A DNA stretch of 64,000 bases from Bacteroidia bacterium (GCA_030427635.1 JAUIBA010000016.1:1-64000); one strand, 5' to 3'. Positions 17,150 through 25,167 are shown, counted from the stretch's first letter. Notes: generated from the letters alone by a model not told the origin. Numbers and translations: made by a program.

Positions 17150-17324
17150 TGCCGGTCGTTTTTTTACCACGCAGCTTGCGCCTGCTTTTTTTTGCAGTAA
17201 GCGATGATTGCAAAACAGATATTACCTGCTTGTATTCAGAATAGGCAGCGTCATCCGTAGGTTCTGATACGGCGTTAGCTGACTTCAGGTCTTGATAGCT
17301 ATTATATTTGCTCACTTTTGTCAT
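17127..17324 (-). CDS. 65-residue partner of the nucleotidyltransferase
   Basis: Small hydrophilic protein (MTKVSKYNSYQDLKS at the start) with a central helix (YSEYKQVISVLQSSL) and a basic block (KKSRRKLRGKK) followed by an unstructured end. It belongs to no family I recognise. It is translated just ahead of the nucleotidyltransferase gene, its last 23 bases overlapping that start, so the two are translationally coupled. In a toxin-antitoxin reading this would be the antitoxin or a nucleic-acid-binding accessory; this rests on position and size only. A -7 promoter element lies about 45 bases upstream. Confidence 0.55.
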   Translation of the reverse strand: MTKVSKYNSYQDLKSANAVSEPTDDAAYSEYKQVISVLQSSLTAKKSRRKLRGKKTTGNASQSAE

Positions 17325-17368
17325 TGCAATGACTCGAAGATTCGGTACTGTTTGTGTCTTATTTATTG

Positions 17369-17376
17369 CAAAAATA
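17369..17376 (-). promoter_or_regulatory. Possible -7 promoter element (TATTTTTG) for the nucleotidyltransferase pair
   Basis: TAnnTTTG match on the minus strand, 45 bases before ATG 17324. Confidence 0.4.
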
Positions 17377-17398
17377 ACTATTGTTTTTCAATGTTGCT

Positions 17399-17450
17399 TT
17401 TACTCGTTTGCAACGAGTTCCCCATAACATCGCTTTGGCTATGCGTCATC
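17399..17450. repeat. REP-like palindromic element, copy A
   Basis: Core palindrome ACTCGTT-TGC-AACGAGT (17402-17418, perfect 7-bp arms) followed by CCCC, then a diverged second half. Shares its layout with copies at 18289-18340 and 21799-21850. Confidence 0.65.
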
Positions 17451-17505
17451 ATGTTATAGTTGCCTTGATAAAACTGTACCTTCACTATGTTATTAATAAT
17501 GTGAA

Positions 17506-18261
17506 ATGTTAAGGTGTCTCTTCACCCTTCTGCTTTTAGGTGTTCAGTTTGTGCATGCGCAGCCTGTTTCTAAAGTACTGGTTATTGATACGTTGATAAG
17601 TTCACAGCAAGTGTTTGAGGTAGATGTTTGCAAAGTCCTGACTCAGGAACAGTTAAACAATTTTGACTTTTTAGATACAGTCAACCATGTTAACATAGTT
17701 GATTTGCCGGATAGATTGCTGATTCTGGAAAGAAACAAGATTGCAGTGGCAGGTGTGGGTATTTCAATGCCGCTTTTGTTTCTGGATACCGCTTCATTGA
17801 TGATGCTGCCTTTAGATGATTCTGGAGGTATGTTGAAAATAAGTGGTGGTTGGTCATATCCTGCCGATACTATACGCATCAGCCGATATGTCGTTTGGCA
17901 CAACTGTTTGTCAGATACGGTACGTATTGGTAGATGGTGGTATAGATGTAATGTAGATACCGTAGGAGGATTGAAAATGCTTAGAGGGAAGGATAAAATA
18001 TCCGGAGTGCGAAAGCAGGGATGTGAAATAACGAATATCGTTCCATATACAATTTCTGTGAGCGGTAAAAATTATACTGTAGCTCCTGTATCCAAAATCG
18101 GTAATGAATATGCAACATGGTATCACGGACAAAGAAAAATGGGACGGCGTGCAGAGCGGAGGTATATTACCAGGGTGGCGGAAAATAAGCCTTATGAATA
18201 TTGGGCAGGTCGTGTATTAGTGACAAAGTACGGTTATTATGCATGCCTGACATTAGAATAA
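17506..18261 (+). CDS. Exported protein of unknown function
   Basis: A 251-residue protein with a signal peptide (MLRCLFTLLLLGVQFVHAQ). The mature part begins with short beta-strands (KVLVIDTLISSQQVFEVDVCKVL) and contains three Cys in the C-terminal half (HNCLSDT, WYRCNVDT, KQGCEIT), which could form a disulfide. The end is basic and aromatic-rich (YHGQRKMGRRAERRYITRVAENKPYEYWAG). I recognise no family. It lies between REP-like copies A and B, with unrelated genes on both sides, so it looks like a lineage-specific insertion. ATG 17506 starts the signal peptide and is well supported. Confidence 0.6.
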   Translation: MLRCLFTLLLLGVQFVHAQPVSKVLVIDTLISSQQVFEVDVCKVLTQEQLNNFDFLDTVNHVNIVDLPDRLLILERNKIAVAGVGISMPLLFLDTASLMMLPLDDSGGMLKISGGWSYPADTIRISRYVVWHNCLSDTVRIGRWWYRCNVDTVGGLKMLRGKDKISGVRKQGCEITNIVPYTISVSGKNYTVAPVSKIGNEYATWYHGQRKMGRRAERRYITRVAENKPYEYWAGRVLVTKYGYYACLTLE

Positions 18262-18288
18262 GTAATGCCAGTGAGGGCTCTCCCACCC

Positions 18289-18340
18289 GTACTCGCTTGC
18301 AACCAGTACCCCACGGCATCGCGTTTGCAACGAGCCTTTC
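18289..18340. repeat. REP-like palindromic element, copy B
   Basis: GTACTCGCTTGCAACCAGTA then CCCCACGGCATCGCGTTTGC and AACGAGCC. Same two-part layout as copy C; the first palindrome is degraded here. Confidence 0.65.
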
Positions 18341-18422
18341 CTTTCAGTTCTACCACGCAGCACCTTATTTGATTTCCTTAGCTTTGCCACGTGGGAAATG
18401 AAGTAGTGTCGGCAGGCAATGA

Positions 18423-18575
18423 TTTCAATACAGAGCTGAAACTAAGGACTTTAAGGTATATGAAATAAAGTGGGACACTAATATCGTGCGCCGGTACTAC
18501 CGTAGGGGATATTATCAGGTATTGGTATCACCATTCATGGCGACAAATATAATGCCGTACAGCAGCAACACATAA
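18423..18575 (+). other. Start-less open frame in the gap before the dehydrogenase; possible gene remnant
   Basis: A 50-codon frame ends in TAA at 18573-18575 and reads like a coding fragment (RAETKDFKVYEIKWDTN, RRYYRRGYYQVLVSPFM), but it has no start codon. It may be the decayed 3' end of a gene or pure chance. The rest of the 360-base gap holds REP copy B and nothing else I can name. Confidence 0.2.
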
Positions 18576-18621
18576 ATCGTTGATAAATAACAATAAGACA
18601 GAACCGGAAAACTACAGAACA

Positions 18622-19680
18622 ATGCAACAGACAGTAAAAGCATACGGCACACCAGCCGCTGACGCTCCCCTGAGAGAAATGACCATCCCCCGCCGCAGTG
18701 TGGGCGCTAAGGATGTGGAAATTGAAATTCTATATTGTGGCGTTTGCCATTCCGACCTCCATACCGCCCGCAACGACTGGGGAGGTACCGTGTACCCCGC
18801 CGTTCCCGGCCACGAGATAGTAGGGCGTGTAGTAAGTGTAGGTAGTGATGTTACCTGCTTTGCACCCGGCGATATTGCTGCCGTAGGTTGCCTGGTAGAC
18901 TCCTGCCGCACCTGTAAAAACTGCGCACAGGATCTGGAGCAGTACTGTACTAACGGCTTTACCGGCACTTATAACGGTAAAGACAAGCATATGCCCGAGC
19001 TCCGCACCTATGGCGGCTATTCCGGCAAGGTAGTGGTAGATGATCACTTTGTACTTAAAGTGCCTGCCGGTCTTGACCTTGCAGCTACAGCACCCCTCTT
19101 GTGTGCCGGCATCACTACATGGTCGCCCCTCCGTCACTGGAAGGTAGGTCCCGGCAGCACCATAGCCGTGGTAGGTCTGGGCGGTCTGGGTCATATGGCT
19201 ATAAAGCTGGCTAAGGGGCTGGGCGCTCATGTAGCCCTCTTTTCACGCTCTGAGTCCAAGACGCAGGATGCGCTGGACCTCGGTGCCGACCGTGTGGTTA
19301 TCTCTACCCGTCAGGAAGAGATGGATGCAGTAGCCGGTACGTTTGATGTGATTATAGATACCGTACCCTATGTACACGACCTTAATAGTTACATCAAAAC
19401 CCTTTCTGCCAGCGGCACGCTGGTGCTGGTAGGTTTCCTGGGAGACCTGCAGCCCATGCTCAATACCGCACCTATGGTTATAGGACGTAAAGCCATATCC
19501 GGCTCCCTCATAGGCGGCATAGCCGAGACACAGGAAATGCTGGACTTCTGCGGTGAGCATAATATCACTGCCGATATAGAGCTCATCAACATGCAGGATA
19601 TCAACGATGCCTACGAGCGCATGCTGAAAAGCGATGTCCGCTATCGTTTTGTTATAGATATGGCATCGTTGAAAAACTAA
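18622..19680 (+). CDS. Zinc-dependent NAD(P)-alcohol dehydrogenase (YahK/CAD-like)
   Basis: A 352-residue medium-chain dehydrogenase/reductase that oxidises alcohols or reduces aldehydes. The catalytic zinc site is seen in CGVCHSDLHTARNDWG and PGHEIVGRVV, and the structural zinc in the four-Cys lobe (CLVDSCRTCKNCAQDLEQYC). The Rossmann nucleotide loop is VVGLGGLGHMAIKLAKGLGA. The sequence GYSGKVVVDDHFVLKVP and the lack of extra domains place it with YahK/cinnamyl-alcohol-dehydrogenase-type enzymes, which usually prefer NADPH and aldehydes. ATG 18622 (MQQTVKAYG) is the family start; a TTG at 18580 is rejected. It is monocistronic with a strong terminator. Confidence 0.93.
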   Translation: MQQTVKAYGTPAADAPLREMTIPRRSVGAKDVEIEILYCGVCHSDLHTARNDWGGTVYPAVPGHEIVGRVVSVGSDVTCFAPGDIAAVGCLVDSCRTCKNCAQDLEQYCTNGFTGTYNGKDKHMPELRTYGGYSGKVVVDDHFVLKVPAGLDLAATAPLLCAGITTWSPLRHWKVGPGSTIAVVGLGGLGHMAIKLAKGLGAHVALFSRSESKTQDALDLGADRVVISTRQEEMDAVAGTFDVIIDTVPYVHDLNSYIKTLSASGTLVLVGFLGDLQPMLNTAPMVIGRKAISGSLIGGIAETQEMLDFCGEHNITADIELINMQDINDAYERMLKSDVRYRFVIDMASLKN

Positions 19681-19702
19681 GGATAAACTGTTGGGCTATT
19701 AT

Positions 19703-19744
19703 AAGAAAGAGGTTGTCTCACTCATTCGGGACAACCTCTTTCTT
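19703..19744 (+). terminator. Rho-independent terminator after the dehydrogenase
   Basis: 15-bp perfect stem (19703-19717 with 19730-19744), then TTTT. Confidence 0.9.
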
Positions 19745-19762
19745 TTTTAGGGGACATCTGCC

Positions 19763-19860
19763 CCAGTTGGTCTCTCACAGAGGGCATACCGGCATCGTGT
19801 ACTAACCCCTCCTGATACCCATATGGCACCAATATTTTTACTTGTTCCTGTCACACACAC
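19763..19860. repeat. Diverged intergenic repeat, related to 25168-25240
   Basis: GGTCTCTCACAGAGGGC then, about 45 bases on, ATACCCATATGGCACCA and a T-run; the copy at 25168 has GGGTCTCTCGTAGAGAGCCC followed by ATACCCAAATGGCGCCA and a T-run. The similarity was found by eye. Confidence 0.4.
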
Positions 19861-19972
19861 TTGGGCAATATCTTGTTATATGCTTCACCCGTTATGGTGT
19901 ATTACAGCCAGATACTATTTTGTTCTGTCAGCATTATTGATACTTACCGGACGTTGTTATTAATAAGGTGGG

Positions 19973-20671
19973 TTAATACACTCTGTACCCTGAGAAGAAA
20001 GTAGCTGCGCCAGAGAAATTATATACGAGTACATTACCTGCTATAGGCAATATTCTTACAGTTACCTGATCTCCTGCGTTGCACTTGAAAATACCACTTA
20101 TAGTTGGCGTCATAAAATTGGCTGATGAGTTATTGTTGTCAACGGTGAATTTTGCCACGTTGCCATTCACAAATATTGCCAACCTCACAGTTTGCATGAC
20201 ACAGGTTACAGAAGCATCAAAGTAGTATGTACCTGTTGATGGGCAGGTATAGGTAGAGGCAGAGAAAGCAGACGGGTCATCGAAATCTACAGAGTCAAAT
20301 ATCACTGTTGAATACACTCCGGTAGGTACGGCTTGTCCTGCAGGGTTGATGGCCGATGCCATAAACCCGGTATTATGTGAGTTGTCGGTAGGGGTAAGGC
20401 TTACCCATACCGGCGATGCTGCGGTGCCTGAGTTGTAATAAAAGCCGGGATTGGTACCTGTCACATACACCAGCAACCCCGTAGCCGGTGTCGGCACAGC
20501 ACCGGTATTGGCCACTCTGGGTATTAATAATCCTTTGCTGTCACTCTTTAGTTCCAGTATGGCAGATGCATCAGCTTCGCTGCCATCGTTGGATATGGCC
20601 ATTGATTGTGCAGATGCAGTATGGAAGCAACCAGCTATAATACAGCTGATAAGGAATGTGATATATTTCAT
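19973..20671 (-). CDS. Exported C1q/TNF-like domain protein
   Basis: A 232-residue protein with a signal peptide (MKYITFLISCIIAGCFHTASAQ). A linker common to Bacteroidota surface proteins follows (SAILELKSDSKGLLIPRV, PATGLLVYVTGTNPGFYYNSG). The C-terminal ~130 residues have the pattern of a C1q-like jelly roll: strands around VIFDSVDFDDPSAFS, TYTCPSTGTYYFDASVT, VRLAIFVNGN, FKCNAGDQVTVRIL and the closing FFSGYRVY. Such domains form trimers and usually act in adhesion or display. ATG 20671 is chosen because it begins the signal peptide. It lies next to the marR/Abi-alpha cassette but shows no link with it. Confidence 0.7.
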   Translation of the reverse strand: MKYITFLISCIIAGCFHTASAQSMAISNDGSEADASAILELKSDSKGLLIPRVANTGAVPTPATGLLVYVTGTNPGFYYNSGTAASPVWVSLTPTDNSHNTGFMASAINPAGQAVPTGVYSTVIFDSVDFDDPSAFSASTYTCPSTGTYYFDASVTCVMQTVRLAIFVNGNVAKFTVDNNNSSANFMTPTISGIFKCNAGDQVTVRILPIAGNVLVYNFSGAATFFSGYRVY

Positions 20672-20782
20672 ATTGTGTATAATGTTGTTGTGACTTCTGC
20701 TAAAATAGCACATGTTTTATTTTGAGCATATACTCTTGTGTGATATTTAATCAAATTTAATTTAGTTGTATGCAGGATGTAT

Positions 20783-20892
20783 TCACCCACCTATCTTCTC
20801 ACTTATTATCTGCTCCAGTGGGGTGTGTCGCTCGTTGCTGAACAGGTCAAAGTGGAAATGATCCAGCTTTGCCAGCAGATGTAGTAATATGT
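20783..20892 (-). pseudogene. Duplicated 3' end of the marR gene (left boundary of the Abi-alpha cassette)
   Basis: This 110-base segment repeats 21951-22060, the 3' end of the intact marR gene, with five substitutions by eye. Read on the minus strand it encodes ILLHLLAKLDHFHFDL then FSNERHTPLEQIISEKIGG and the same TGA, identical to MarR. All five base changes are synonymous (Gly GGG/GGA, Asp GAT/GAC, Ala GCA/GCT, Leu TTA/CTT counting two). It has no marR promoter or N-terminus, so it is a gene-end remnant. The offset between copies is exactly 1168 bases, and the Abi-alpha gene sits between them. Confidence 0.85.
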
Positions 20893-20924
20893 CCCTAAAA
20901 CCGCAAACGAAACGCCCAGATTTA

Positions 20925-21662
20925 CTAATATTTGTTTGGATTGTCGGGCTCTCTTTTCTCGCTTTGAGCTTCAATGTTTAGGCTACAACAATCCAAAAAC
21001 TCACGCCCGAATACCGTCAGCTTATACCTCATTCTTATTGTGGCTGATGTCGCGGGTGAGAAAAAATTCGTGCGAACATGGTATTCCGCCGGATATAAGT
21101 ACGAACCTTTTCTGCTTGGGGGAATCAGAACGTCAAATATGGATTCTATCAGCCCCAACCTGATTAAATTCTGGCGGATAGAAACAATATTTTTTGTCAT
21201 AGGAAATTGATTGAGCAAATGTTCAGTTGTGAAATTTGTACCCAGTTCAGAAATGTACTCCAGTATCCTATACTCCTCCAGAGACATCTGTGACAAAATA
21301 TTGGGGTAAACATTTGTAGTAAAATTCTTTTCGGAATCTACATAGTTAATCAACATCGCATCCCATTTTTCTTTAAGCCCCTCCTCTTCCTCGAGAGAAG
21401 AATGCTCCAAAAGAGGAACGAGATTCTTAAGAGCTACCTTCTTTGTTTTTAAGCCCTTAGCTTTGATATACTCGTCTGCTTTTATCAGAATGTTAACCTG
21501 CCTACGGAAGCGCCACTCTCGCACGCTGTCCATTATCGCAGCCCCAACCTCATCCGCAGATGGCCCAATTATCGTTTTAAGAAAGCCACCCGCCTTAACC
21601 GCGGCTATTACCTCAACTCCCGCTGTCCCCAAATTCGCCAGATCAGTAGGATTAATTTCCAT
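20925..21662 (-). CDS. Abi-alpha-type (DUF4393-like) protein, candidate phage-defence gene
   Basis: A 245-residue protein. The N-terminal part GGFLKTIIGPSADEVGAAIMDSVREWRFRRQVNILIKADEYI followed by LVPLLEHSSLEEEEGLKEKWDAMLINYVDS matches the Abi-alpha/DUF4393 pattern: a small hydrophobic segment, a D-x-V-R-x-W-R helix, the E-x-A-S-x-E-x-x-x-L-x-x-x-W stretch and a later helical domain. The C-terminal half (LSQMSLEEYRILEYISELGTNFT) resembles a winged-helix region. The family is annotated from abortive-infection contexts; its mechanism is not known. ATG 21662 is preferred, 16 bases after a -7 element. It stands alone between two copies of a marR 3' end and has lower GC than its neighbours, consistent with recent arrival. 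Confidence 0.65.
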   Translation of the reverse strand: MEINPTDLANLGTAGVEVIAAVKAGGFLKTIIGPSADEVGAAIMDSVREWRFRRQVNILIKADEYIKAKGLKTKKVALKNLVPLLEHSSLEEEEGLKEKWDAMLINYVDSEKNFTTNVYPNILSQMSLEEYRILEYISELGTNFTTEHLLNQFPMTKNIVSIRQNLIRLGLIESIFDVLIPPSRKGSYLYPAEYHVRTNFFSPATSATIRMRYKLTVFGREFLDCCSLNIEAQSEKREPDNPNKY

Positions 21663-21678
21663 AGTATTTAATTTCTTA

Positions 21679-21686
21679 CAAAGATA
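21679..21686 (-). promoter_or_regulatory. -7 promoter element of the Abi-alpha gene (TATCTTTG)
   Basis: TAnnTTTG on the minus strand, 16 bases before ATG 21662. It shows that the cassette carries its own promoter. Confidence 0.5.
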
Positions 21687-21728
21687 CCCGTTACATATCA
21701 ACGGCAACTATACTATGGACACAAAAAC

Positions 21729-21771
21729 AAACCCCGATTTAAACACCTTTCAAAGCGCTTTAGTCGGGTTT
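21729..21771 (-). terminator. Likely terminator downstream of marR, inside the cassette
   Basis: Imperfect inverted repeat (AAACCCCGATTTAAA, 21729-21743, with TTTAGTCGGGTTT, 21759-21771). On the minus strand it is followed by GTTTTTG, so it would separate marR transcription from the Abi-alpha gene. Confidence 0.5.
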
Positions 21772-21798
21772 AGGAATTGGAGCAACCATACCCAACTG

Positions 21799-21850
21799 GT
21801 ACTCGTTTATAACGAGTACCCCACGGCACGGCGTATTGCAACGCGCCTCC
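21799..21850. repeat. REP-like palindromic element, copy C
   Basis: TACTCGTT-TAT-AACGAGTA within a perfect 9-bp-arm palindrome (21799-21819), then CCCCACGGCACGGCGTATTG and CAACGCGCC. It lies inside the 1.17 kb Abi-alpha cassette. Confidence 0.7.
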
Positions 21851-21950
21851 TTGCTATATACTTCCGTTCTTGGCAGTTCTCCCGTAGAGTAAGCACCGGC
21901 ATCAAGGTACAAATGCATCGTAAATATGGCCAATTGGGCTGCCGCATACC

Positions 21951-22628
21951 TCATCCACCTATCTTCTCACTTATTATCTGCTCCAGTGGGGTGTGTCGCT
22001 CGTTGCTGAACAGGTCAAAGTGGAAATGGTCCAGCTTAGCCAGCAGATGTAGAAGTATGTTCTTTTCGTCATTGTTCAGTGGTCCCGCCATCACTGCCGA
22101 TACCTGAGCCATCTTGTCCAGTACAGCAAAGATGACTCCACGGCCTGCCGGCGTTATCATAACCCGCTGGCTGCGTTTATCGTGCTCGTCATCGCGTTGC
22201 TCCATAAGGCCCAGCCTTATCTGCCTTTTTATGATTTCCATGCCCGTTGTTTTTTCGTGCGCATTCTTGTTTATCAGTTCCGTTTTTGAGAGGCTGTCAT
22301 GTGTCAGCAGTACTATCAGGTAAGAGAAATCGTCTATGGTCTGCAGTGGGCTGCCTTCCAGTGCCTGTTTTACATATAGTTTGGCATAGCGGTACAGATA
22401 GGCCACCAGTATAGCTATAGATTCATCTTTCTTATTACCACGGCCCAGTTTTTCTTTATCCACCTGTCCAGCTACATTCCGGCGTTCCAGTGGCGATTCC
22501 GTACTCCGTTTTTCCAGCTCATGGTCTATGAATCCCCTGTAGTTTATATCAGCTCCCGGGCCTGCCGTGTCTTCATATACCGACAGGGCATCCAGAAAGT
22601 CTTTGATAATATCATAGCGTCCGCTCAT
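21951..22628 (-). CDS. MarR-type winged-helix regulator
   Basis: A 225-residue regulator. The N-terminal third is helical and charged. The winged helix spans about residues 100-190 (DDFSYLIVLLTHDSLSKTELINKNAHEKTTGMEIIKRQIRLGLMEQRDDEHDKRSQRVMITPAGRGVIFAVL), including the wing with D-D-x-x-x-K-R-S-Q and the closing T-P-A-G-R motif. The last 36 residues form the dimer helix and are duplicated at 20783-20892. It is transcribed away from the TonB receptor gene, with two operator-like sites in the shared 89-base interval, so it probably controls both itself and the receptor. The ligand is unknown. Confidence 0.85.
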   Translation of the reverse strand: MSGRYDIIKDFLDALSVYEDTAGPGADINYRGFIDHELEKRSTESPLERRNVAGQVDKEKLGRGNKKDESIAILVAYLYRYAKLYVKQALEGSPLQTIDDFSYLIVLLTHDSLSKTELINKNAHEKTTGMEIIKRQIRLGLMEQRDDEHDKRSQRVMITPAGRGVIFAVLDKMAQVSAVMAGPLNNDEKNILLHLLAKLDHFHFDLFSNERHTPLEQIISEKIGG

Positions 22629-22653
22629 AAAAATCTAATACAGCAGTTTTGAT

Positions 22654-22688
22654 TTTTAGTACAAAATAATACTATTTTTGTACAAAAT
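22654..22688. promoter_or_regulatory. Tandem MarR operator sites between marR and the TonB receptor gene
   Basis: TTTTAGTACAAAAT (22654-22667) and TTTTTGTACAAAAT (22675-22688) are repeated with a 21-base period, two turns of the helix. The second contains the perfect 12-base palindrome TTTTGTACAAAA. Confidence 0.65.
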
Positions 22689-22717
22689 CATACAATATCA
22701 TACTAATTTCTCTTTCT

Positions 22718-25144
22718 ATGTTTTCTGGTATTTTACGTTCATGGATACTTTTATTACTGCTGCCGGTACAGCTGATGGCACAGAATGGTGTTTTTGTAGG
22801 TACGGTCAAAGATAAGGAGACTCAGGAAGCCATAGTAGGTGCCATAGTGGCACTGGAGGGTACGGCACTGGGGGCGCAGACCGATACCGGAGGCATGTTT
22901 CGCATCACAGGTATTACTCCTGGTTCCTATAACATTACCGTGCAGTATGTAGGATACAGAACCGTGCGCCTGTCCAACATTCAGGCATCTAATGGCAATG
23001 CCAATACGCTGGCTATAGAGCTGGAGCGTGCATCTTCAGAGCTGAAAGAAGTAGTGGTAAAAACATACACCTACGGTAAGCGTATAGAAACACCGCTTTC
23101 TGTACAGAGCCTTACTGCCGAGGAGATAAAAAGCAATCCCGGTGGCAACTACGATATATCCCGTGTCATACAGGCATTACCCGGTGTGGGTGGTACCGGC
23201 GGCAGCGCTGCGCGCAATGACCTGATTATAAGAGGTGGTGCGCCTAATGAGAATGTGTATTATCTGGATGGTATAGAAGTACCGCAGATAAATCACTTCT
23301 CCACACAGGGCGCATCCGGTGGACCGCAGGGTATTCTTAATGTATCCTTCATACAGGATGTATCGCTTAGTACCAGCAGCTTTGCTGCCCGGTACGATAA
23401 TGCACTGTCATCGGTGCTGCAGTTCAGGCAAAAGGAGGGCAACCCCGAAAAGCTACAGTCCAATCTCCGTCTTAGCAGCACAGAGTTTGCAGCTACCTTT
23501 GAAGGGCCCATCAGCAAAAAGACCACTTTTCTTGCTTCTGCACGCCGCTCCTATCTGCAGTATTTCTTCTCGCTTATAGATCTTCCCATCCGTCCCGACT
23601 ATTGGGACTTTCAGTACAAGGTTACCCATAAGATAAATGATAAGACCACCATCAATGCCATAGGGCTGGGTGCTATAGACCAGTTCTCTTTTGCCGCTCC
23701 CAAAAACTCCGATCTGGAAAAGGAATACATCATCCGTTCCCTGCCTACTATCAATCAGTGGAACTATACCGTAGGTTTTACCCTCAGGCATTTGGTAAAG
23801 AACGGATATTATAATGTTGCCCTTAGCCGCAACATGTTTAATAACCAGCTCGATAAATTTGAGGAAGCCTCCTTTGGCGATGAGAGCAAGCGTACCTTCC
23901 GCTCCCGCTCGCAGGAGATAGAGAACAAGCTCCGTTTCGATGTCAATAAATCGGTCAATGGCTGGAAGTATAGTTATGGCATATCGGGCCAGTATGTGAA
24001 GTATAATAACGACCTGTACAGCGTTATCAGAAAGCAGGTTACAGATACAGCTGGCAATGTATTACAGCCCGGCCTCACCATCAGTTACCTCTCCGCTATC
24101 GATTTCTGGAAATATGGTGTGTTTGGCTCCGTTACCCGCCGGCTGCTGCACGACCGCCTTACCATGACACTGGGCGTACGTACCGATATGAACAGCTTTA
24201 CCACCGATGGCAACGACCCTGTCAGCGCTTTTTCCCCACGCCTTTCGGCATCTTATGCGTTGAGCGATAAGGTAAACCTCAACGCCAGTGTGGGCCGCTA
24301 TGCCAAAGTGCCTATATATACCGTGCTTGGCTTCCGCGACTCTACCGGCAGTCTGGTCAATAAGGACAACAAATACATATCCTGCCTGCATTATGTGGCA
24401 GGAGTGGAATACCTGCCTGCACGCTCACTGCGCATTACCGCCGAAGGTTTTTACAAGCAGTATGCCAACTATCCGGTATCGGCATTGTATAATATTTCTC
24501 TGGCCAATCAGGGTGCCGACTTTGGTGCCATTGGCAATGAGCGTACCAATAGCAATGGCGAGGGTCGTGCATATGGTTTTGAGCTGTTTGCCCAGCAGAA
24601 GCTGGTAAAGAATATGTTCATCACCGCCTCTTATACACTGTTCTGGAGCGAGTTTACCGGTAGCAATAACATTTACATTCCCTCCTCATGGGATGCCCGT
24701 CATCTCGTATCGCTCATAGCAGGCTACAAGCTGCGCCGGGGCTGGGAGCTGGGTGTTAAGTACCGGCTGTCTGGCGGCGCACCCTACACGCCTTACGACC
24801 TCGTGGCATCCCGCATCAATTATCTGTCACTCGGCCAGCCCGTGTCCGACTATACACGCATCAATCAGGAACGCCTGCCCTGGTTCAATCAGCTGGACCT
24901 CAGGATAGATAAAAAGATAAACTTCCGTAAATCCACACTGGACCTCTTCCTTGATTTTCAGAACATCGGTTTTGCTAAGAATGTCAGCAAAGACTATTAC
25001 ACCTTCAAACGCAATCCCGACAATTCATACATCACCACCGATGGCCAGCCCGTGCAGCAGGACGGCTCCAATGCCATCCCCGTACTCATCCCCAATATCA
25101 ACCAGACCGTTATCCCGGCTATTGGTATTGTGTTTGAGTTCTGA
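22718..25144 (+). CDS. TonB-dependent outer-membrane receptor
   Basis: An 808-residue outer-membrane transporter. Order of parts: signal peptide (1-21, ending LMAQ); a carboxypeptidase-regulatory-like beta-sandwich (22-105: VGTVKDKETQEAIVGAIVALEG, ITPGSYNITVQYVGYRT); a plug domain (~115-220: RVIQALPGVGGTGGSAARNDLIIRGG, YLDGIEVPQINHF); and a 22-strand barrel ending in aromatic FEF. It is shorter than SusC proteins and has no SusD neighbour, so a siderophore, metal or small-molecule substrate is more likely than a glycan. Control by the divergent MarR regulator is suggested by the operators just upstream. Energy comes from TonB-ExbBD encoded elsewhere. Confidence 0.93.
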   Translation: MFSGILRSWILLLLLPVQLMAQNGVFVGTVKDKETQEAIVGAIVALEGTALGAQTDTGGMFRITGITPGSYNITVQYVGYRTVRLSNIQASNGNANTLAIELERASSELKEVVVKTYTYGKRIETPLSVQSLTAEEIKSNPGGNYDISRVIQALPGVGGTGGSAARNDLIIRGGAPNENVYYLDGIEVPQINHFSTQGASGGPQGILNVSFIQDVSLSTSSFAARYDNALSSVLQFRQKEGNPEKLQSNLRLSSTEFAATFEGPISKKTTFLASARRSYLQYFFSLIDLPIRPDYWDFQYKVTHKINDKTTINAIGLGAIDQFSFAAPKNSDLEKEYIIRSLPTINQWNYTVGFTLRHLVKNGYYNVALSRNMFNNQLDKFEEASFGDESKRTFRSRSQEIENKLRFDVNKSVNGWKYSYGISGQYVKYNNDLYSVIRKQVTDTAGNVLQPGLTISYLSAIDFWKYGVFGSVTRRLLHDRLTMTLGVRTDMNSFTTDGNDPVSAFSPRLSASYALSDKVNLNASVGRYAKVPIYTVLGFRDSTGSLVNKDNKYISCLHYVAGVEYLPARSLRITAEGFYKQYANYPVSALYNISLANQGADFGAIGNERTNSNGEGRAYGFELFAQQKLVKNMFITASYTLFWSEFTGSNNIYIPSSWDARHLVSLIAGYKLRRGWELGVKYRLSGGAPYTPYDLVASRINYLSLGQPVSDYTRINQERLPWFNQLDLRIDKKINFRKSTLDLFLDFQNIGFAKNVSKDYYTFKRNPDNSYITTDGQPVQQDGSNAIPVLIPNINQTVIPAIGIVFEF

Positions 25145-25167
25145 TAGTGTATTGGTGTGAACTGTAA

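Noticed and set aside
21463-22107. 214-codon plus-strand frame across the Abi-alpha start and the marR end
   Set aside because: It runs antisense over two well-supported genes and the REP element and has no recognisable product.
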